Shown here in pieces: positions 34,848-39,126 of a stretch of 39,126 bases of DNA. A model generated the notes under the pieces. That model saw nothing but the letters and a program-made list of their open reading frames with translations. It ran no database searches and was not told where the DNA came from. Source of the DNA: Lachnospiraceae bacterium (GTDB lineage: Bacteria; Bacillota; Clostridia; Lachnospirales; Lachnospiraceae). The stretch is taken from contig JAFUGL010000106.1 in NCBI GenBank assembly GCA_017469405.1, positions 1 through 39,126 on the forward strand, given 5' to 3'. The translations under genes and the position numbers were made by a program. Numbering within the stretch: position 1 is the stretch's first letter; each line of letters starts with the position of its first letter.

Positions 34848-35372
34848 TTATTTTAAAAAAATTCTTAAAAAATTTTCTTCCAAAAACACCCCAATCATAG
34901 TTAACATAAATTCTGTTGATATAAATCTTATTTTATTTTTATTAAAAACTCTTCCTTTATAAAATTTAAATATCAAATCTATACACAAAAAATAAATGAT
35001 ATAATGAGGCAAAATACTTATAATAAATATTCCTGCATAATATATCCCTCCATAATACGCCTGAATCGACATTACCGTTCCATAAAGAACACTTAATATT
35101 ATTATCAAAAGATTATATACAATTTCAGGCTTTATTAGTTTCATCAAAACGATTACAATTATTACCTGTTTCAGCCTTTTTAATAAAAGAACAAAAAAAG
35201 ACGAAACCACCGGAAGCGATAAGCTCCTTTTTATATCATCTACCGAAAAAGCAAGATAATCAAACGATATTCCCTTTTTTATAATTATGTTAATTATCAT
35301 ACTTGAAAAGAAAACTGCAGCCATGGAAATAATTAATTCACTGTTATTTTGATACTTTGCAGAACCGGACAA
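34848..35372 (-). CDS. SpoIIM-like integral membrane protein (divergent)
   Basis: The product is 174 residues with about five membrane segments. The central part has the SpoIIM/DUF95 plan: an R-L-K-Q-V-I-I-V helix, Y-G-T-V-M-S-I-Q-A-Y-Y-G-G, and I-S-I-L-P-H-Y-I-I-Y-F, which keeps the conserved Pro-His of the family. SpoIIM is part of the DMP peptidoglycan hydrolase complex needed for engulfment. The usual Gly-Glu after Pro-His is not conserved, so the protein may have drifted from that role. Position between the NUDIX gene and xerD is the usual place of spoIIM in Firmicutes. A TTG at 35372 preceded 6 nt upstream by GAGGTG is preferred over the ATG at 35405, which lacks a ribosome binding site. 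Confidence 0.6.
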   Translation of the reverse strand: MSGSAKYQNNSELIISMAAVFFSSMIINIIIKKGISFDYLAFSVDDIKRSLSLPVVSSFFVLLLKRLKQVIIVIVLMKLIKPEIVYNLLIIILSVLYGTVMSIQAYYGGIYYAGIFIISILPHYIIYFLCIDLIFKFYKGRVFNKNKIRFISTEFMLTMIGVFLEENFLRIFLK

Positions 35373-35472
35373 TATAATCACCTCATCAAAAAAAATAGAA
35401 AACATACCGTTCTCTATTTTTTATGTTTTAACATTTATAATTATTCCAAATAAATCAATCATTTAAATAATG

Positions 35473-36027
35473 CTATTTGATTATTCCACTCGCTTTCATT
35501 TCTCTATATGCAAATATTGCTGCAATCGTTTTACTATCAACAATTGTTCCATCGTAAATCATATTAACAGCATCTGAAATCGGAACATGTAGAAGTTCTA
35601 TAAATTCATTCTCATCATAATGCTTTTTTCCTTTTTTTAAATTTGTACCAATATACACATCAGTTGTTTCATCAAATGTCCCTATGGAAGATACAAGATT
35701 AGTAACATGATACACATTCTGAGGAATAAACCCGGTTTCTTCTTCTGCTTCACGAAGAGCACAAACCTCTCCCTTCTCTTCAGGAAAATTAAATGCTCCT
35801 GCCGGTATTTCAACACTCAATCTATCTATAGAATTTCTATATTGTCTGACAAGATATGTATACTCATTTTCATCCACCAAAAGGATACCTGCACCTCCGC
35901 CCTTTTTGTGTTTGATAAAATCATATTCTACGATTCTGCCATCAGGAGTTTCAAGGAAATCCTTATAAAGCTCTACTATCTTGGATTCGCAAAGCAGCTC
36001 CATTTTTTTTCTTTTAAATTCATTCAT
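35473..36027 (-). CDS. nudF: NUDIX hydrolase, ADP-ribose pyrophosphatase type
   Basis: The 184-residue cytoplasmic protein carries the NUDIX box as G-A-F-N-F-P-E-E-K-G-E-V-C-A-L-R-E-A-E-E-E-T-G-F, with one residue more than the G-x5-E consensus in its first loop but the R-E-x2-E-E-x-G core intact. The preceding V-R-Q-Y-R...V-E-I-P-A-G motif is that of ADP-ribose pyrophosphatases, which split ADP-ribose to AMP and ribose 5-phosphate. The place between rny and the spoIIM/xerD pair matches the nudF region of other Firmicutes. GGAGG lies about 9 nt before the ATG. Confidence 0.88.
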   Translation of the reverse strand: MNEFKRKKMELLCESKIVELYKDFLETPDGRIVEYDFIKHKKGGGAGILLVDENEYTYLVRQYRNSIDRLSVEIPAGAFNFPEEKGEVCALREAEEETGFIPQNVYHVTNLVSSIGTFDETTDVYIGTNLKKGKKHYDENEFIELLHVPISDAVNMIYDGTIVDSKTIAAIFAYREMKASGIIK

Positions 36028-36074
36028 GTCCTAAGCCTCCATGTATATATATGACTCATGAACTGTCATACAAG

Positions 36075-36103
36075 TGTTACACAGGGACAGTCACCTTGTC
36101 ATA
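36075..36103. repeat. REP-like intergenic element
   Basis: TGTTACACAGGGACAG followed by TCACCTTGTCATA resembles the TGTCACACAGGGACGG...TTGTCACA elements often seen between genes in Clostridia next to REP-associated (RAYT) transposases. A second, poorer GGGACAG-containing hairpin lies at about 34787-34817 (AGCTGT/ACAGCT arms). No transposase gene is present in the window. Confidence 0.35.
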
Positions 36104-36116
36104 TTTACTAATGTTA

Positions 36117-36143
36117 AAAGGGTGCGAAAAATACGCACCCTTT
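36117..36143. terminator. Terminator after rny
   Basis: AAAGGGTGCG and CGCACCCTTT (36117-36126 with 36134-36143) form a 10-bp GC-rich stem with a 7-nt loop, starting 8 nt after the rny stop codon. A short T-run follows on the minus strand, so it is a good intrinsic terminator for rny; the plus strand is A/T-poor after the stem. Confidence 0.8.
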
Positions 36144-36150
36144 AGTTTTG

Positions 36151-37692
36151 TTATTTTGCAAAATCGGTAACTCTTGACTCACGAATAAGGTTAACCTTAA
36201 TCTGTCCAGGATACTCAAGTTCATCCTCAATCTTCTTGGATATATCTCTTGCGAGTAAAATCATATCCTCATCAGTTACCTGATCTGGAACTACCATAAC
36301 ACGAATTTCTCTACCTGCCTGAATAGCAAAAGTCTTCTCAACACCCTTAAATCCATTGGCAATATCCTCCAATGAAGTAAGACGTGTCGTGTAAGTTTCC
36401 AACGTTTCTCTTCTTGCACCCGGTCTGGCAGCTGAAATTGTATCAGCAGCCTGAACTATGCAAGCAATTAAACTCTGAGGCTCAACATCTCCATGATGTG
36501 CCTCAACCGCATTGATAACAATAGGAGTCTCTTTATATTTTCTACACAAATCTACACCAATAGTTACATGCGATCCTTCCATCTCATGATCAATTGATTT
36601 TCCTATATCATGCAATAAACCTGCACGTTTGGCAAGGCGAACATCCTCACCTAATTCTCCTGCCAGCAATCCTGACAAAAGACCAACTTCTATGGAATGC
36701 TTAAGAGCATTTTGTCCATAGCTGGTTCTGAATTTCATTCTACCTAATAACTTAATTAATTCAGGATGAATTCCATGTACTCCAACTTCAAGAGCAGCAG
36801 CTTCACCCTCTTCTCTCATCATGGTTTCGACTTCTTTTTGTGCCTTTTCAACCATTTCCTCAATTCTTGCAGGATGAATTCTTCCATCTACTATAAGCTT
36901 TTCAAGAGCAATTCTTGCAACTTCACGTCTTATAGGATCGAAACTTGAAAGAACAACAGCTTCAGGAGTATCATCTATAATCAAGTCAACACCTGTCAAT
37001 GTTTCAAGAGTTTTAATGTTTCTACCCTCTCTACCTATAATTCTTCCTTTCATCTCGTCATTAGGTAACTGTACTAATGAAATCGTAGTCTCTGATACGT
37101 GATCAGCAGCACACTTTTGTATAGCTGTGACTACGTAATCCTTCGCCTTCTTATCGGCTTCTTCTTTTGCTTTCGTTTCTAATTCTTTGATCATGACTGC
37201 AGTTTCATGTTTAACATCGTCTTCAACAGTCTTTAATAAGTATTCCTTTGCTTGTTCAGAGGTCAAACCTGAGATTCGCTCAAGTTCCTGAGTTCTTTTT
37301 GCTTCCAAATCTGATATTTCACGCTTTTTAGCATCGAGTTCAGCTTCCTTCTTAGATAAAAAAGCTTCCTTCTTTTCAACAGCTTCAGTCTTTTTATCAA
37401 GATTTTCTTCTCTTGATAAAACACGCTTTTCCATACGTTGAAGCTCACTACGACGTTCCTTGACTTCTTTATCAATGTCATTTTTAGTCTTAAGGGCTTC
37501 TTCCTTAGCTTCAAGAAGTGTTTCACGCTTTTTTGCTTCGGCACTTTTAAGTGCTTCATCTATAATCTCTCTTGCCTTATCCTCAGCTTTTCCAACTTTA
37601 GCCTCTGCAATATTTTTTCTATATGCAACAGCGGCAAACCAAGTTATGACAACTGCTAAAATCAACACTATAGCGAAGATTATATATAGCAT
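36151..37692 (-). CDS. rny: Ribonuclease Y
   Basis: The 513-residue protein has the full RNase Y plan: an N-terminal membrane anchor (about 1-22) and a long Lys/Glu-rich coiled coil (about 25-200). A KH domain (about 205-270, with I-I-G-R-E-G-R-N-I) and an HD domain ([10 protein letters not shown] near 355-365) with further metal-binding His/Asp residues follow. It is the membrane-bound endoribonuclease that starts mRNA decay in Firmicutes and works with PNPase, also coded here. It lies downstream of recA-recX with its own promoter. A strong AAGGAGGTG lies upstream of the ATG. Confidence 0.97.
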   Translation of the reverse strand: MLYIIFAIVLILAVVITWFAAVAYRKNIAEAKVGKAEDKAREIIDEALKSAEAKKRETLLEAKEEALKTKNDIDKEVKERRSELQRMEKRVLSREENLDKKTEAVEKKEAFLSKKEAELDAKKREISDLEAKRTQELERISGLTSEQAKEYLLKTVEDDVKHETAVMIKELETKAKEEADKKAKDYVVTAIQKCAADHVSETTISLVQLPNDEMKGRIIGREGRNIKTLETLTGVDLIIDDTPEAVVLSSFDPIRREVARIALEKLIVDGRIHPARIEEMVEKAQKEVETMMREEGEAAALEVGVHGIHPELIKLLGRMKFRTSYGQNALKHSIEVGLLSGLLAGELGEDVRLAKRAGLLHDIGKSIDHEMEGSHVTIGVDLCRKYKETPIVINAVEAHHGDVEPQSLIACIVQAADTISAARPGARRETLETYTTRLTSLEDIANGFKGVEKTFAIQAGREIRVMVVPDQVTDEDMILLARDISKKIEDELEYPGQIKVNLIRESRVTDFAK

Positions 37693-37745
37693 TACTCAGG
37701 AGCACCTCCTTATTAAGTTTTCATTGCATAAAATACAACAGTTAA

Positions 37746-37774
37746 ATATTATACTTTTTTTATATAAGTGTCAA
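37746..37774 (-). promoter_or_regulatory. Predicted sigma-A promoter of rny
   Basis: A perfect TTGACA (37769-37774) and TAATAT (37746-37751) are spaced by 17 nt on the minus strand; an overlapping TATAAT would have 15-nt spacing. The site lies between recX and rny. Confidence 0.7.
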
Positions 37775-37805
37775 GGAAATAATTATTTTTTTTGTTAAAA
37801 ATGTA

Positions 37806-38291
37806 TTATAAACTTTCGTTAATTTCATCAATTTCTCTATATTTTTTAACAATTTTACTAATTTTTTCAAAAGAAAAACCTCTACGTAAAAAAAACGACT
37901 GAACTCTGTTTCTAACCTTAATGTCACTTAAATCAGAACTGATAAAGCGTCTCTTAAAGATATCCTCTATCTTCTCTTCTTCCATATCAGCTGCAGAAAG
38001 CTCATCAGCCTTTTCCTCTGCAAGAGATTTATCTATCCCTTTTTCAGCCAGTTCCCTATATATTAACTTTATTCCCTTTTTATTTACATTGCTCTTGATA
38101 TAAGAAAGAGTATAGCTCTCATCATTGATAAAGTTATATTCTAAAAGTTTATCCATAGCTTTATCAATTTCACAATCACTATACCCTTTACTTTTCAGTT
38201 TATCCACTATCTCCTTGGATGTTCTACTCTTAAATGTAAGCAGATAAACCGCCGTATCAAAAGCCGAATAACAAGCTTTTGAATTATTCAT
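37806..38291 (-). CDS. recX: Regulatory protein RecX
   Basis: The 161-residue, highly charged helical protein has the three-repeat RecX layout: A-V-Y-L-L-T-F-K-S-R-T-S-K-E-I in the first repeat, F-I-N-D-E-S-Y-T-L-S-Y-I-K in the middle, and R-V-Q-S-F-F-L-R-R-G-F-S-F-E-K-I in the third. RecX binds RecA filaments and tunes recombination. It starts 6 nt after the recA stop codon, and its ribosome binding site (GAGGT) lies in the last codons of recA, so the two are co-expressed. Confidence 0.9.
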   Translation of the reverse strand: MNNSKACYSAFDTAVYLLTFKSRTSKEIVDKLKSKGYSDCEIDKAMDKLLEYNFINDESYTLSYIKSNVNKKGIKLIYRELAEKGIDKSLAEEKADELSAADMEEEKIEDIFKRRFISSDLSDIKVRNRVQSFFLRRGFSFEKISKIVKKYREIDEINESL

Positions 38292-38297
38292 ATAAAA

Positions 38298-39126
38298 TTA
38301 TACCTCGTATGTGTCTCCTGACGAAATTGATGTTCCTGCCGTATCTGCATCATCGGAATCGCCAATACCGCATTTAGCTCTAACCATACTTTCAACCTGC
38401 GAAGAAAAATCAGGATGTTCTGCAAGATAAATCTTAGTATTCTCACGACCCTGGCCAATCTTTTCACCATTGTACGAATACCATGCTCCTGATTTATTGA
38501 TTATGTCATACTGTACAGCAAGGTCAAGAATATCGCCTTCCTTCGAAATACCTTTACCAAACATGATATCAAATTCTGCTTCCTTGAAAGGTGGTGCAAT
38601 CTTGTTCTTAACCACCTTAACTCTTGTACGGTTTCCGACTACTTCACCGCCAACTTTAAGGGTTTCTATTCTTCTTACGTCAAGTCTGACTGAAGAATAG
38701 AATTTAAGTGCACGACCACCGGTTGTAGTTTCAGGATTACCAAATAATATTCCAACCTTTTCTCTCAACTGATTTATGAAAATAACTACACAATTTGATT
38801 TACTTATAATACCTGTAAGCTTTCTCAATGCCTGCGACATAAGTCTCGCCTGAAGTCCAACATGCGAATCACCCATCTCACCATCAATCTCCGCCTTTGG
38901 AACAAGAGCCGCAACAGAATCAACTATGATTACATCAACAGCACCTGATCTTACCATGGTCTCAGTTATCTCAAGCGCCTGCTCACCGTTATCCGGCTGA
39001 GATATGTATAAGTTATCTATATCTACACCAATATTTTTTGCATATACAGGATCAAGAGCATGCTCAGCATCGATAAAACCTGCGATACCTCCCATTTTCT
39101 GAACTTCTGAAACAACATGAAGTGCA
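38298..39126 (-). CDS. recA: Recombinase RecA, C-terminal part (5' end beyond the window)
   Basis: The frame is open to the right edge, and 275 residues are visible, beginning [14 protein letters not shown]. The Walker A motif lies outside the window. Visible marks are [10 protein letters not shown], Walker [13 protein letters not shown], the L2/ATP-coupling segment [10 protein letters not shown] and T-G-G-R-A-L-K-F-Y. The C-terminal domain has the usual short acidic/Ser/Thr tail (D-S-D-D-A-D...). RecA catalyses strand exchange and triggers the SOS response. recX follows directly. Confidence 0.97.
   Translation of the reverse strand, partial: ALHVVSEVQKMGGIAGFIDAEHALDPVYAKNIGVDIDNLYISQPDNGEQALEITETMVRSGAVDVIIVDSVAALVPKAEIDGEMGDSHVGLQARLMSQALRKLTGIISKSNCVVIFINQLREKVGILFGNPETTTGGRALKFYSSVRLDVRRIETLKVGGEVVGNRTRVKVVKNKIAPPFKEAEFDIMFGKGISKEGDILDLAVQYDIINKSGAWYSYNGEKIGQGRENTKIYLAEHPDFSSQVESMVRAKCGIGDSDDADTAGTSISSGDTYEV

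Overview
The window is AT-rich, Gram-positive type DNA, almost all of it coded on the minus strand. The gene set and order (recA, recX, rny, NUDIX hydrolase, spoIIM-like, xerD, rpsO, pnp, tepA, ftsK) together with a GH94 disaccharide phosphorylase suggest an anaerobic member of the Clostridia, most likely a Lachnospiraceae gut or rumen bacterium. The species cannot be read from the sequence.

Right flank (about 30.9-39.1 kb, housekeeping). In the direction of transcription: recA (5' end off the window), recX, rny with its own promoter, an ADP-ribose pyrophosphatase-like NUDIX gene, a divergent spoIIM-like membrane protein gene and xerD. xerD converges on plus-strand aroC at a 21-bp perfect-stem terminator. 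rpsO (with a structured leader) and aroE follow on the minus strand.

Centre (about 6.7-30.8 kb, accessory). This is a complete-looking monoderm type IV pilus (T4P) locus read on the minus strand. It starts with a roughly 4,270-residue giant prepilin carrying about 34 GLUG-like repeats. Three minor prepilins follow (PilX-, PilV- and PilW-like), then a pilin-like membrane protein and an orphan N-terminal domain of the prepilin peptidase. Next come PilC, a fused PilM-PilN, PilO, PilB, a possible 21-residue peptide, PilT, a modular pilin with a DNTEPA-repeat linker, and the small major-type pilin. The locus encodes the filament, platform, motors and a very large candidate surface or tip adhesin. 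It sits between rpsO/aroE and pnp, genes that are adjacent in many bacteria. A CCGATA motif recurs in four of its intergenic gaps.

Left flank (1-6.65 kb). A plus-strand hypothetical gene is divergent from pnp and ends at a bidirectional terminator shared with the pilin operon. pnp has its own promoter and a hairpin leader, and is followed 15 nt later by the GH94 phosphorylase and a terminator. A ClpP-like tepA gene follows, with its own promoter and an attenuator-like leader, and then the 5' end of ftsK/spoIIIE.

The most unusual items are the giant pilin, the prepilin-peptidase fragment without a catalytic domain, the PilM-PilN fusion, the repeat-linked modular pilin and the recurring CCGATA motif. 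All functional calls rest on reading motifs and gene order by eye; no searches were run.
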